Of a DNA stretch of 42,275 bases, positions 1 to 7,905 are shown piece by piece. The DNA lies in assembly GCA_947373225.1 (NCBI GenBank), contig CANBWX010000011.1, positions 1 through 42,275 of the forward strand. The letters are read 5' to 3'. A model generated the notes under the pieces. That model was not told where the DNA came from and did no database searches. It saw nothing but the letters and a program-made list of their open reading frames with translations. This DNA comes from Flavobacteriaceae bacterium (GTDB lineage: Bacteria > Bacteroidota > Bacteroidia > Flavobacteriales > Flavobacteriaceae). Within the stretch, counting starts at the first letter, position 1; every line of letters starts with the position of its first letter. The translations under genes were made by a program, and so were the position numbers.

Positions 1-188
1 CCAAGTGCGTCGGCAATTTCTATTAAATCATTATTTTGAACGGCTTCAAGATATTCTTCGTTTTCTTCTTTCATCAAGTTATAACGAAGTATGTTTTTAG
101 ATTCACCCAAATCGGCGATTGGAGTTTCACTGTGACCAATGATAAATGCAGTGTGAAATTCCTTGACAGCGTTGATTTGTTTTTGCAT
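1..188 (-). CDS. MazG-like / phosphoribosyl-ATP pyrophosphohydrolase-type protein (partial)
   Basis: The start ATG is at 188 and the frame stays open to the window edge, giving the first 62 residues. The visible N-terminus (MQKQINAVKEFHTAF) is followed by a helix with the acidic EENEEYLEA motif at about residues 41-49 and an IADALG segment at about 58-63. This E-rich helix followed by an Asp helix is the metal-binding pattern of all-alpha NTP pyrophosphohydrolases (MazG, dUTPase-2, PRA-PH). Such enzymes hydrolyse nucleoside triphosphates, usually for pool sanitation; the substrate cannot be told from this fragment. The rest of the gene lies outside the window. It diverges from the small membrane protein at 270. 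Confidence 0.65.
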   Translation of the reverse strand, partial: MQKQINAVKEFHTAFIIGHSETPIADLGESKNILRYNLMKEENEEYLEAVQNNDLIEIADAL

Positions 189-269
189 AATTTTATTTAA
201 TTAAATGAAGGAGCAAATTAGTAACTTTTCCTAAACAAATTCCTAAATTTGCCCAAAATATTTTAAACT

Positions 270-458
270 ATGTTTAGTCAAGGACAATTGTTATTTGGAG
301 TCGCTTTTTTTGTTGCTTTTGTTATCGCAATGATTTATGCTTATAGAAAAGATGCGAAATTGCATAAAACTTTTTACAAAGATAATTACAAGATTTTACT
401 TGGGTTTATCCTTTTTATCGCGATTTTGTTCGTGATAAAAATATTTTTTAAACGATAG
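270..458 (+). CDS. Small two-helix membrane protein, function unknown
   Basis: This 62-residue protein has two hydrophobic helices (about residues 8-25 and 42-59) separated by a basic, Tyr-rich hairpin (YRKDAKLHKTFYKDNYK), and it ends KIFFKR. Two charged loops and a short tail make it a plausible inner-membrane hairpin. I recognise the type as a small conserved flavobacterial hypothetical but know of no function. A TAAATTTG element at 244-251 resembles the Bacteroidetes -7 box, 18 nt before the ATG, though no clear -33 TTG goes with it. A strong terminator follows at 479-511, so it is probably monocistronic. Confidence 0.7.
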   Translation: MFSQGQLLFGVAFFVAFVIAMIYAYRKDAKLHKTFYKDNYKILLGFILFIAILFVIKIFFKR

Positions 459-478
459 ATTTTTCATTTTTAAGAATA

Positions 479-511
479 AAAAAAAGGATGCAGTAAAGGC
501 ATCCTTTTTTA
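479..511 (+). terminator. Rho-independent terminator after the small membrane protein
   Basis: Perfect 6-bp stem GGATGC (486-491) / GCATCC (499-504) with a 7-nt loop. It is flanked by an A run on the left and a T run on the right, so it could work on both strands. It lies 20 nt after the stop codon at 458. Confidence 0.85.
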
Positions 512-530
512 TTGAAATCATAATTTGTAA

Positions 531-622
531 TTTCGACGAAGGAGAAGTCACATAAGTTGCTCTCTCGCTATGTGATTTGCTTCGCCTGTTCGAGCAAAGC
601 TCTCGGGTCTCCTTCGTCGAAA
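531..622. repeat. Dispersed palindromic repeat element (REP-like)
   Basis: Arms TTTCGACGAAGGAGA (531-545) and TCTCCTTCGTCGAAA (608-622) are perfect 15-bp inverted repeats around a 62-nt core. The core holds a second hairpin, TCACATA (548-554) / TATGTGA (570-576). GC content is clearly above the surrounding intergenic DNA. I recall very similar GTCATTTCGACGAAGGAG palindromes scattered between genes in Flavobacterium genomes; only one copy is visible here. It lies between the 3' ends of convergent transcription units (270-458 and 657-2696). Confidence 0.7.
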
Positions 623-656
623 TGACAAAATAAAGAAGATTTTTTCTTAATGTTTT

Positions 657-2696
657 TTAATTTTCCAAAGGTAGAAAACCGTATTTTTTAGAGTAATTCA
701 ACATTTGATCGGCAAACGATTTTGGTTGCGTTACTTCAATAGAAATAATATTTCCTTTTGCATCTAATTTTGGAACCAATACTGGATTTACAAAACCGCT
801 ATATGGTGCAGAAGTAAATTGTTTGTTTCTTTCTAAAACTTCGGTGTGCATTTTTTGATCAACTTTTACACCATAATCTTCAACCAAAGCTTTCCCTGCA
901 GCATAATCGCCTTCAGATTTTATGCGTTGAATTTCGCGCAATAATTGTCCGAATAAATCATGTAATTTTTCATAATCCGTAATATTGAAATAGGTTTTTC
1001 CGTCACGAGAAATTTTTTCGATTACATTGTCTTTTTTTCCTTTTTCGAAAACCCAAGCACTTATATATTGACGGTTACGCATGTGCGCTTCCTCAATATT
1101 TGCCCCTGGTTCCAAGCGAACTAATTGTGTCATTAATCCGTTTCGAATGTAGCTATCATAGGATTCCATTCCTAGTTTTTTCCAATCGTCAACCAATCCC
1201 AATTCTTGTAGTTTTGGATTATAAACATAATACAATCCCACTAAATCTGCTCTTCCTTCTTCAAGAGTTGAAGCGTAACTTTTCAAGGTTTCTTTCGGAG
1301 TTCCCACACCCGGATTTATTTGTCCCGAAGCATGTCCAATCACTTCGTGCAAAGCAGTATGCAATTTATCTCCTAGTTCGCCATATTTTTCTGCCAAAGC
1401 AATTTCGTCAGCATCATTGGCAAATTCTTTCAATCTACCTTTTCCGCCAGCTTTCGAATAAGAATCTAAAATATTTCCTAACGAAACTGATTTCGAACCA
1501 TGTTCAGCACGAATCCAATCGGCATTTGGTAAGTTTACACCAATAGGTGTTGCTGGTGAAGAATCGCCAGATTCACCGGCTACAATAACCGTTTTGTAAG
1601 AAACACCTACTACATTTTTCTTTTTATGTTCTGGCATTAACGGGGAATTATCTTCGAACCATTGCGCATTTTTAGAAATAACTTCCATTTTTTTCGACAT
1701 GTCAAAATCTTTAATTTGGACAATACTTTCATACGAACCTCGGTATCCTAATGGATCATTATAGACTTCGATAAAACTGTTGATATAATCAATATTTCCT
1801 TCAGTAGCTTGCAACCAAGCGATGTTATAATCATCCCAAGTTTTCAAATTTCCTGTTTGGTAATACTGAATCAATAATCCTAAAGCATCAGCTTGTTTTT
1901 TATTTTCGGCAACACTTTTTGCTTTTTCTAACCAATAAATGATTTTGTCGATGGCGGCTCCGTACATTCCGCCACTTTTCCATGTTTTTTCTTCTAATTG
2001 TCCTTTGGCAGTGCGAACCAATTTTGAATTTAAACCAAAAGAATACGGTTTCTTGGCATCAGGACTTGTTTTTTTTGCATAGAAATTTTCAACCTCTTTT
2101 GCTGTAATTGCTTTGTCATAAAAATTGATTGCAGATCCTTCTAATAAACCTTTTGATTCATCAAGATTTACTCTTTTGGAGTCAGTATCATTAAAAAGAA
2201 TATCCGTAATGGCTGGTGCCAAAACTGTTTTGGTAGCTTTCGTCAAGCTAAGGAAATATTCTTTTGAAAATCCTGGTTTAATTTTATCCGAAGAATAATG
2301 ATGATGAATTCCGTTTGCAAACCAAACTCTTTTAAGATAAATTTCGAAATTTTTCCAGTCATCAGAAGTTTTGCTACCTTTATAATTCTGGTAAATATTC
2401 TCTAATGCTTTTCTAATTTTCAGATTGTATTTATAATGCTGATCCCAAGCAATATCTCGTCCAGAATAACCTGCTTGAGTAAGATAATAGATTAATTTCT
2501 GCTCTTTCAGCGTTAGATTTTCCCAACCCGAAATTTGATAACGCAATACTTTTATATCTGAAAACTGTTCAGCAACATAATCAAATGGAGCTTTTTCGGA
2601 AATTTTTCCGTTGGTCGTTTTTATTATTTGTGCATTACAAATGAAAGAAAATCCAACAGCAATAAAAACGCTTGTAATTTTGAGTAATTTCATCAT
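657..2696 (-). CDS. Secreted M49-family dipeptidyl-peptidase III-like zinc peptidase
   Basis: This 679-residue protein opens with a signal peptide (hydrophobic stretch about 6-20, likely cleaved after CNA before Q23). The M49 zinc site is clear: HEVIGH at 450-455 (two His ligands and the catalytic Glu451) and EEGRAD at 479-484, whose second Glu (480) is the third ligand. M49 enzymes remove dipeptides from the N-terminus of short peptides; bacterial forms are known in Bacteroides. With a signal peptide it would act in the periplasm, probably in peptide scavenging. Tandem Met codons at the start leave the first residue ambiguous by one. It diverges from the SRPBCC gene at 2977. Confidence 0.9.
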   Translation of the reverse strand: MMKLLKITSVFIAVGFSFICNAQIIKTTNGKISEKAPFDYVAEQFSDIKVLRYQISGWENLTLKEQKLIYYLTQAGYSGRDIAWDQHYKYNLKIRKALENIYQNYKGSKTSDDWKNFEIYLKRVWFANGIHHHYSSDKIKPGFSKEYFLSLTKATKTVLAPAITDILFNDTDSKRVNLDESKGLLEGSAINFYDKAITAKEVENFYAKKTSPDAKKPYSFGLNSKLVRTAKGQLEEKTWKSGGMYGAAIDKIIYWLEKAKSVAENKKQADALGLLIQYYQTGNLKTWDDYNIAWLQATEGNIDYINSFIEVYNDPLGYRGSYESIVQIKDFDMSKKMEVISKNAQWFEDNSPLMPEHKKKNVVGVSYKTVIVAGESGDSSPATPIGVNLPNADWIRAEHGSKSVSLGNILDSYSKAGGKGRLKEFANDADEIALAEKYGELGDKLHTALHEVIGHASGQINPGVGTPKETLKSYASTLEEGRADLVGLYYVYNPKLQELGLVDDWKKLGMESYDSYIRNGLMTQLVRLEPGANIEEAHMRNRQYISAWVFEKGKKDNVIEKISRDGKTYFNITDYEKLHDLFGQLLREIQRIKSEGDYAAGKALVEDYGVKVDQKMHTEVLERNKQFTSAPYSGFVNPVLVPKLDAKGNIISIEVTQPKSFADQMLNYSKKYGFLPLEN

Positions 2697-2976
2697 TAAT
2701 TCTATTTAGTTGTTTTATTTATAACAATTTTTGTCAAAAATACACATTTTTCAAACAATATACAATGCTTGCATACTATTTTAGAAAAAAAATATAGGAA
2801 TAAAAACTACTATTTTCTAAAATATATTAGTTTATTTAGAGCAAATTTGAATTTAAAAAAAATGATAATTTGAGGATTTAATTTCTTAGAAATAGTTTAA
2901 AATGATAATTTTATATTTTTAAGCTAATCAAAGTATTAATAAAATTTCTAACTTTACATCTGAAAACTTACTTAAC

Positions 2977-4161
2977 ATGAGAATTTTAAAATATTTATTT
3001 CTTCTATTTTTATTGAGCTTAGTCGCTTTGACCATCTTTGTCGCAACTCAAAAAGGCGATTATACTGTAGAAAGAAGCAAAATTATTAATTCACCTAGAC
3101 CATTGGTTTTCAATTATGTAAATGATACTAAAAATTGGGTAGCATGGAATTCTTGGGCAGTTGAAGATGCAGGAATCAAAGTTACTAATTCTCCAAATAC
3201 AATTGGTAACGGAAGCTTTTATTCTTGGGAAGGAAAAGAAGGAAGTGGTAATGTACAAACAATTTCTATTAAAGAAAATGATAATATTGTCCAAAAAATG
3301 AATTACAATGGTAATGATTCCGATGTTTATATACATTTTAAAGATACCGTTGGAGGCACAAAAGTAACATGGAAGACAATCGGAAAAATGAGTTTTTCTT
3401 ATAAAATTCTTACCGCTTTTAATAGCAACCTAAAAAGTGTAATAAGCATAATGTTCGAAAAAAGTTTAGCCAATCTTGATAAAAAACTAAATTATGAAGT
3501 AAATACTTTTTCGGCAAAAGTAAATGGGTTAGTAAACGTTCAAAAAAGTTTCTACTTAGCGCAAACCTTCACAAGTGAAATTTCAAAAGTTGACAAAAAT
3601 TCAGGAATTGTATTCCCGAAAATTATTAGTTATTGCAAAAAAAATAATATCAGTATTAACGGAAAACCTTTTATTATTCATCATACTTATGACACTATCA
3701 ATAAATTAACCAAAATATCGATTTGTATTCCTATAAGAGACTCAATTGCAAACGTCGCACAAAATTCTATTTCATTGAATAAAATCGAAGCCTATCAAGC
3801 TTTAAAAACAACTCTAACTGGAGATTATATTCATAAAAAAAAGGCTTTAGTCAAAGCTAAAGAATATTTTACTGCCAATTTTCTTAACGCTAACGATACG
3901 TTTTCTTTTATCGAAATATACACAAATGGTACTATTGAAACAAAAAATCCTTCGAAATGGATAACCGAAATTTATATTCCTGTGAGACCGAAAGTTGTTT
4001 ATAAAAAACCTTTGGCTATTGAACCTAATATAGAAGAGCATCCTTCGGAAATAATTACTCCAATAAAAGTTACTCCAACTAAAACTATTACAACTAAAAC
4101 CATTCCAACTAAAGTTGCTCCAGTATCTAAACCAGAGAAAGAAATTCCATCTGAATTTTAA
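2977..4161 (+). CDS. Membrane-anchored SRPBCC-domain protein with GyrI-like C-terminal region
   Basis: The 394-residue protein starts with one membrane helix (about 4-22). Residues about 30-175 look like a polyketide-cyclase/SRPBCC fold (VERSKIINSPRPLVFNYV, then NWVAWNSW and the T-x-VTWKTIGKM strand). Residues about 190-335 resemble the GyrI/AraC-effector small-molecule-binding domain (the paired IYIPV/ICIPI strands are typical). The last 50 residues are low complexity, rich in Pro, Thr, Lys and Ile with KVTPTK/KTITTK/KTIPTK near-repeats. Both domains bind hydrophobic or small ligands, so a ligand-binding or sensory role at the membrane is an inference; the ligand is unknown. A weak TAACTTTA sequence at 2949-2956 may be the -7 element. 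Confidence 0.7.
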   Translation: MRILKYLFLLFLLSLVALTIFVATQKGDYTVERSKIINSPRPLVFNYVNDTKNWVAWNSWAVEDAGIKVTNSPNTIGNGSFYSWEGKEGSGNVQTISIKENDNIVQKMNYNGNDSDVYIHFKDTVGGTKVTWKTIGKMSFSYKILTAFNSNLKSVISIMFEKSLANLDKKLNYEVNTFSAKVNGLVNVQKSFYLAQTFTSEISKVDKNSGIVFPKIISYCKKNNISINGKPFIIHHTYDTINKLTKISICIPIRDSIANVAQNSISLNKIEAYQALKTTLTGDYIHKKKALVKAKEYFTANFLNANDTFSFIEIYTNGTIETKNPSKWITEIYIPVRPKVVYKKPLAIEPNIEEHPSEIITPIKVTPTKTITTKTIPTKVAPVSKPEKEIPSEF

Positions 4162-4224
4162 TTTTTTTTTCATTGATTAAACCTATTTAATAAATTCCAT
4201 TCTAATCTCAAATAAATAAAAGCA

Positions 4225-4767
4225 TTGCAAGAAGAACAGGAATTCATTCAAGAATTGTTAAACCCTAATACACAAAATCAGGCGTTTGAAAGGCTCTTGA
4301 AAGAGTACCAAAAACCTCTTTATAATCATATTCGTAATATTGTTTTAAACCACGATGATACGGATGATGTTTTGCAAAATACATTTGTAAAAGTGTTTCA
4401 ACATCTAAAAAAATTTAAAGGAGAAAGCAAACTATTTTCATGGATGTATCGCATTGCCACCAATGAAGCTTTGACTTTTTTGAATCAAAAAGCAAAAAAA
4501 AATGGAATTTCATCGGAAACATTGCAAAACAAAACCATAGATAATTTACAAGCCGATGTTTATTTTGATGGAAACGAAATTCAAATAAAATTGCAAAAAG
4601 CGATTGTATTATTACCCGAAAAACAGCAATTGGTATTCAAGATGAAATATTTTGAAGAATTAAAATATGAAGAAATATCAGAGATTCTAGGCACATCAGT
4701 AGGAGCTTTGAAAGCATCTTATCATCATGCAGTAAAAAAAATAGAAGCCTTTGTAACAACAAATTAA
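4225..4767 (+). CDS. ECF-family RNA polymerase sigma factor
   Basis: At 180 residues this is the usual ECF size. Region 2 lies at about 22-90 (DDTDDVLQNTFVKVFQHLKKF, then LFSWMYRIATNEAL) and region 4 at about 120-175 (LLPEKQQLVFKMKYFEEL, YEEISEILGTS, ending in the recognition helix VGALKASYHHAVKKIE). There is no ATG at the N-terminus: the only start compatible with the domain is TTG at 4225, because an in-frame TAA sits at 4213. It is followed at short distance by a putative anti-sigma gene (24 nt) and a Spy-like gene, which suggests one stress-response operon. The inducing signal is not visible. Confidence 0.88.
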   Translation: MQEEQEFIQELLNPNTQNQAFERLLKEYQKPLYNHIRNIVLNHDDTDDVLQNTFVKVFQHLKKFKGESKLFSWMYRIATNEALTFLNQKAKKNGISSETLQNKTIDNLQADVYFDGNEIQIKLQKAIVLLPEKQQLVFKMKYFEELKYEEISEILGTSVGALKASYHHAVKKIEAFVTTN

Positions 4768-4791
4768 ACCTTTTGACACAAATCAAGTCTA

Positions 4792-5214
4792 ATGAATATT
4801 ATGAAAACATTTAAATTAGAAAACGAACCAAAAATTGAATCCGGGTTTACAACCCCCGAAAATTATTTTGAGGAATTTTCTGCGAAATTTTTACAACAAT
4901 TACCAGAAAATGAACCAAAAGTAATTTCGATTTTTTCTATAACAAAAACTTGGATTTATGCAGCAGCAGCAGCTATAGTCTTAGCATTGACTATTCCAGT
5001 ATACAATAATTATCATACAAAATCTAGCGAAATTGATACTATTACATTAGAAAATTATATAGCCTATCATTCTACCGTTTCTGATGCAGATTTAGTTAGT
5101 ATTCTTGACGAAAAGGATATTCAAAAAATAAGTACTAACTTAAATATTGAAGATAAAAAGATTGAAGACGAACTTATCACAAACAAAAATTTAGAGCAAT
5201 ATATATTAAATTAA
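4792..5214 (+). CDS. Putative anti-sigma factor, single-pass membrane protein
   Basis: The 140-residue protein has a soluble N-terminal part (about 1-50; note ENYFEEFSAKFLQQLPENEP), one Ala-rich transmembrane helix (about 55-72) and a polar C-terminal domain of about 68 residues that would face the periplasm. This layout, and its position directly behind the ECF sigma gene, is that of membrane anti-sigma factors. No zinc-binding anti-sigma motif is visible, so the assignment rests on topology and context. The ATG at 4792 and an in-frame ATG at 4801 are both possible starts. Six nucleotides separate it from the next gene. Confidence 0.6.
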   Translation: MNIMKTFKLENEPKIESGFTTPENYFEEFSAKFLQQLPENEPKVISIFSITKTWIYAAAAAIVLALTIPVYNNYHTKSSEIDTITLENYIAYHSTVSDADLVSILDEKDIQKISTNLNIEDKKIEDELITNKNLEQYILN

Positions 5215-5220
5215 AATACA

Positions 5221-5676
5221 ATGAAAATGAACAAACTATTAGTAATCATTATTTTATTGGTATCAATTCATTCTTTTGGACAAGCAAAGTTTGGCGAAAA
5301 AAGAGATCAAATAAAAGCCTTAAAAGTTGGTTTTATTACCAATGAGTTAGCCTTGACATCAGAAGAAGCAAGTCGGTTTTGGCCCATTTATAATGTTTTT
5401 GATGACAAACAATTTGAATTGAGACATCAAAAAATGAAATCAATTAAAGATAGATTAGAAGATGATTCTTTTGATAAAATGAATGAAAAAGAGGCTACAA
5501 TATTACTTGCTCAAATGGAAAGTAATGAAGATGAACTATATATAACAAGGAAAAAATTTATTGCCAGTCTAAAAGGAATACTTCCTCCACTAAAAATTAT
5601 AAAACTTAAAAAGGCTGAAGAAAACTTTAATAGAAAATTATTACAGCAATATCGCGATAAAGGGCCAAAGAAATAA
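5221..5676 (+). CDS. Periplasmic Spy/CpxP-like protein of the sigma operon
   Basis: The 151-residue protein carries a signal peptide (MKMNKLLVIIILLVSIHSFG, cleavage near GQA). The mature part is almost entirely helical and highly charged: ITNELALTSEEASRFWPIYN, then QFELRHQKMKSIKDRL and a Leu-Ala-Gln-Met repeat. The LTSEEASRFWPIYN segment is typical of flavobacterial proteins labelled as sensors of ECF sigma factors and resembles the LTxEQ motifs of Spy/CpxP/P pilus chaperones. Its place behind sigma and anti-sigma genes suggests that it senses or buffers envelope stress; direct contact with the anti-sigma is inference. Confidence 0.65.
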   Translation: MKMNKLLVIIILLVSIHSFGQAKFGEKRDQIKALKVGFITNELALTSEEASRFWPIYNVFDDKQFELRHQKMKSIKDRLEDDSFDKMNEKEATILLAQMESNEDELYITRKKFIASLKGILPPLKIIKLKKAEENFNRKLLQQYRDKGPKK

Positions 5677-5693
5677 ATATTGAGAATATACCA

Positions 5694-5727
5694 TAAAAAA
5701 ACTCCATTAGAAATAATGGAGTTTTTT
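5694..5727. terminator. Bidirectional terminator between sigma operon and tRNA-Val
   Basis: ACTCCATTA (5701-5709) pairs perfectly with TAATGGAGT (5714-5722) around a GAAA loop. An A run lies to the left and a T run to the right, so it can end the sigma operon on + and the tRNA transcript on -. Confidence 0.88.
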
Positions 5728-5728
5728 G

Positions 5729-5803
5729 TGGGCGATGAGGGGTTCGAACCCCCGACCCCCTCGGTGTAAACGAGGTGCTCTGAACCAGCTGAGCTAATCG
5801 CCC
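5729..5803 (-). tRNA. tRNA-Val (anticodon UAC)
   Basis: On the minus strand, GGGCGAT (5803 downward) pairs with ATCGCCC to form the acceptor stem, with discriminator A at 5729. The anticodon arm is CCTCG-TTTACAC-CGAGG, giving anticodon TAC (Val). The T arm contains GTTCGAACC. The CCA end is not encoded. Confidence 0.97.
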
Positions 5804-5924
5804 TTAACAGGAGTGCAAATATACACTTAGATATTGTAATTGCAAACAAAACTCAAAAATAAAATAATTAAATTCGAAAAGCAGGTATAATACCTAATTT
5901 AATAAGTAAATTAAGAGTTGTTTT

Positions 5925-5955
5925 TTTGTGTTGAAAAGGTATAACATTACATTTG
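5925..5955 (+). promoter_or_regulatory. Bacteroidetes-type promoter of the ABC exporter gene
   Basis: TTTG at 5925-5928 and TACATTTG at 5948-5955 are separated by 19 bp, matching the TTTG/TTG-N(17-23)-TAnnTTTG pattern known for Bacteroides and Flavobacterium. The ATG follows at 5975. The -7 box sits inside a TTAC-ATTT-GTAA palindrome (5947-5958) like the boxes found around 18.4-18.7 kb. Confidence 0.75.
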
Positions 5956-5974
5956 TAAAAACAAAACGACATCA

Positions 5975-7762
5975 ATGGCCAGATTTAAAGAAAATGATTT
6001 ACCAAAATCAAAGGTTACAAAAAGCTCCCTAACTAAAGCAACACTCATTTTTAAATATGCAGGAGAACATCGTTGGAAATTTTATTTAGGATTGGTTTTT
6101 CTATTGTTTACGGGAGCTACAGCCTTGGCTTTCCCAAAATTAATGGGACTTTTAATTGACTGTGTGAAAGACAAAAGCTATGACAAAGCAAATAATATTG
6201 CATTGTTATTGATAGGAATATTATTTTTACAATCCTTTTCTTCTTTTTTCAGGCTTTCATTGTTTGTGAATTTTACCGAACATACATTGGCAAATCTTCG
6301 ACTAGCCTTATACAGTAATCTTGTCAAATTACCCATGTCATTCTTTTCGCAAAAGCGTGTTGGGGAATTAAATAGCCGAATTAGTTCTGATATTACTCAA
6401 ATTCAAGATACATTGACATCAACAATTGCTGAATTTTTAAGACAATTTATATTGATTATTGGTGGGGTAATTTTATTGGCAACGCAAAGTCTAAAACTGA
6501 CTTTATTAATGTTGTCCGTAGTTCCACTTGTTGCAGTTGCGGCAGTAATTTTTGGTAGATTCATTCGAAAATATTCGAAAAAAGTTCAGGATCAAGTTGC
6601 CGAAAGTCAGGTAATTGTTGAAGAAACCATGCAAGGAATCAGTATCGTAAAGGCATTCGCCAATGAATGGTATGAAATTGCGCGCTATGATGGAAAAATA
6701 AAAGAAGTCGTAAAAATAGCTATCAAAGGTGGAAAATACAGAGGATATTTCGCTTCATTCATCATATTTTGTCTCTTTGGAGCCATTGTTGCCGTAGTTT
6801 GGTTTGGTGTTCGATTGAGCATTAGCGGCGAAATGAGCGTTGGACAATTAATCTCGTTTGTATTGTATTCGACTTTCGTTGGAGCTTCTTTTGGCGGAAT
6901 TGCTGAGCTTTATGCCCAAATTCAAAAAGCTATTGGAGCAACCGAACGCGTTTTTGAATTATTGGAAGAAACTCCCGAAAAAATTAACTCCCAACAAAAT
7001 TCGGCATCCATTCAAAAAATTAAAGGAAATGTAACTTTTAAAAACGTAGCTTTTAGTTATCCGTCAAGAAAAGAAATTAAGGTTTTAAAAGATGTGAACT
7101 TCACCGCTAATTTTGGTCAAAAAATAGCCATCGTAGGGCCAAGCGGCGTTGGAAAATCAACAATTGCTTCCTTATTATTACGTTTTTACGATATTGAAGG
7201 TGGAGAAATATTGATTGACGGAAAAAATATCTATGATTATGATCTCGAAAATCTTCGTGGAAATATGAGCATTGTTCCGCAAGACGTAATTTTATTTGGC
7301 GGAACCATAAAAGAAAATATAGCATACGGAAAACCAAATGCCTCCGAAGAAGAAATTGTTATTGCAGCAAAACAAGCCAATGCTTTGAATTTTATCGAAA
7401 GTTTCCCCGAAAAATTTGAAACTATTGTTGGCGAAAGAGGAATTAAACTTTCCGGCGGACAACGACAACGTATTGCAATTGCAAGAGCATTGCTTAAAAA
7501 CCCAAGTATATTAATACTTGATGAAGCTACGTCATCATTAGACAGCGAAAGTGAAAAACTAGTTCAGGAAGCTTTAGAAATTTTGATGGAAGGAAGAACG
7601 AGCATTATTATTGCGCATCGACTTTCGACTATTCGCAGCGCTGATCAAATTTTGGTTCTTGATAAAGGTGTAATTGCCGAGCAAGGAACACATCAGGAAT
7701 TGATAGTTTTAAAAAATGGAATTTATAAAAACTTGAGTAATTTACAGTTTAGCCATTCTTAA
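5975..7762 (+). CDS. ABC exporter, fused permease and ATPase (MsbA/ABCB type)
   Basis: The 595-residue half-transporter has six transmembrane helices within about 35-330, including the conserved LPMSFFSQKRVGELNSRISSD coupling region. The nucleotide-binding domain follows at about 350-590. Walker A is GPSGVGKST at 388-396, the signature LSGGQRQR begins at 492, Walker B with DEATSSLD follows directly, and the switch His lies in IIAHRLSTI. It should work as a homodimer exporting a lipid or hydrophobic compound. Sequence alone does not separate lipid A flippase (MsbA) from multidrug export, so no gene symbol is given. It is monocistronic, with its own promoter at 5925. Confidence 0.9.
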   Translation: MARFKENDLPKSKVTKSSLTKATLIFKYAGEHRWKFYLGLVFLLFTGATALAFPKLMGLLIDCVKDKSYDKANNIALLLIGILFLQSFSSFFRLSLFVNFTEHTLANLRLALYSNLVKLPMSFFSQKRVGELNSRISSDITQIQDTLTSTIAEFLRQFILIIGGVILLATQSLKLTLLMLSVVPLVAVAAVIFGRFIRKYSKKVQDQVAESQVIVEETMQGISIVKAFANEWYEIARYDGKIKEVVKIAIKGGKYRGYFASFIIFCLFGAIVAVVWFGVRLSISGEMSVGQLISFVLYSTFVGASFGGIAELYAQIQKAIGATERVFELLEETPEKINSQQNSASIQKIKGNVTFKNVAFSYPSRKEIKVLKDVNFTANFGQKIAIVGPSGVGKSTIASLLLRFYDIEGGEILIDGKNIYDYDLENLRGNMSIVPQDVILFGGTIKENIAYGKPNASEEEIVIAAKQANALNFIESFPEKFETIVGERGIKLSGGQRQRIAIARALLKNPSILILDEATSSLDSESEKLVQEALEILMEGRTSIIIAHRLSTIRSADQILVLDKGVIAEQGTHQELIVLKNGIYKNLSNLQFSHS

Positions 7763-7777
7763 TTTAAGAACGCTGAT

Positions 7778-7900
7778 GACACGGATTCGCAAAAAGCGAA
7801 AAAACAGATAAAAACTGATTTTCTTTTTATTTCTGCAATCAAAATCAGTTTTCATCCGTGTCTTTACGAAGTAAATCCGCTTTATCCGTGTTCCATTTAT
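7778..7900. repeat. Dispersed intergenic repeat with nested inverted arms
   Basis: GACACGGAT (7778-7786) pairs with ATCCGTGTC (7854-7862), and inside it AAAACTGATTTT (7811-7822) pairs with AAAATCAGTTTT (7841-7852). A further ATCCGTG-like half follows near 7884-7890. I recall related cacggat/aaaactgatt repeats in many Flavobacterium intergenic regions. It fills most of the gap between the convergent exporter and proline dehydrogenase genes and may also serve as a terminator. Confidence 0.65.
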
Positions 7901-7905
7901 GGTAA

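Noticed and set aside
3847..4173. Minus-strand frame rich in Phe, Trp and Ser antisense to the SRPBCC tail
   Set aside because: It is the antisense of the Thr/Lys repeat region with an unlikely composition.
5511..5849. Minus-strand reading frame across the tRNA-Val gene
   Set aside because: It runs through the tRNA and the terminator and is antisense to the Spy-like gene.
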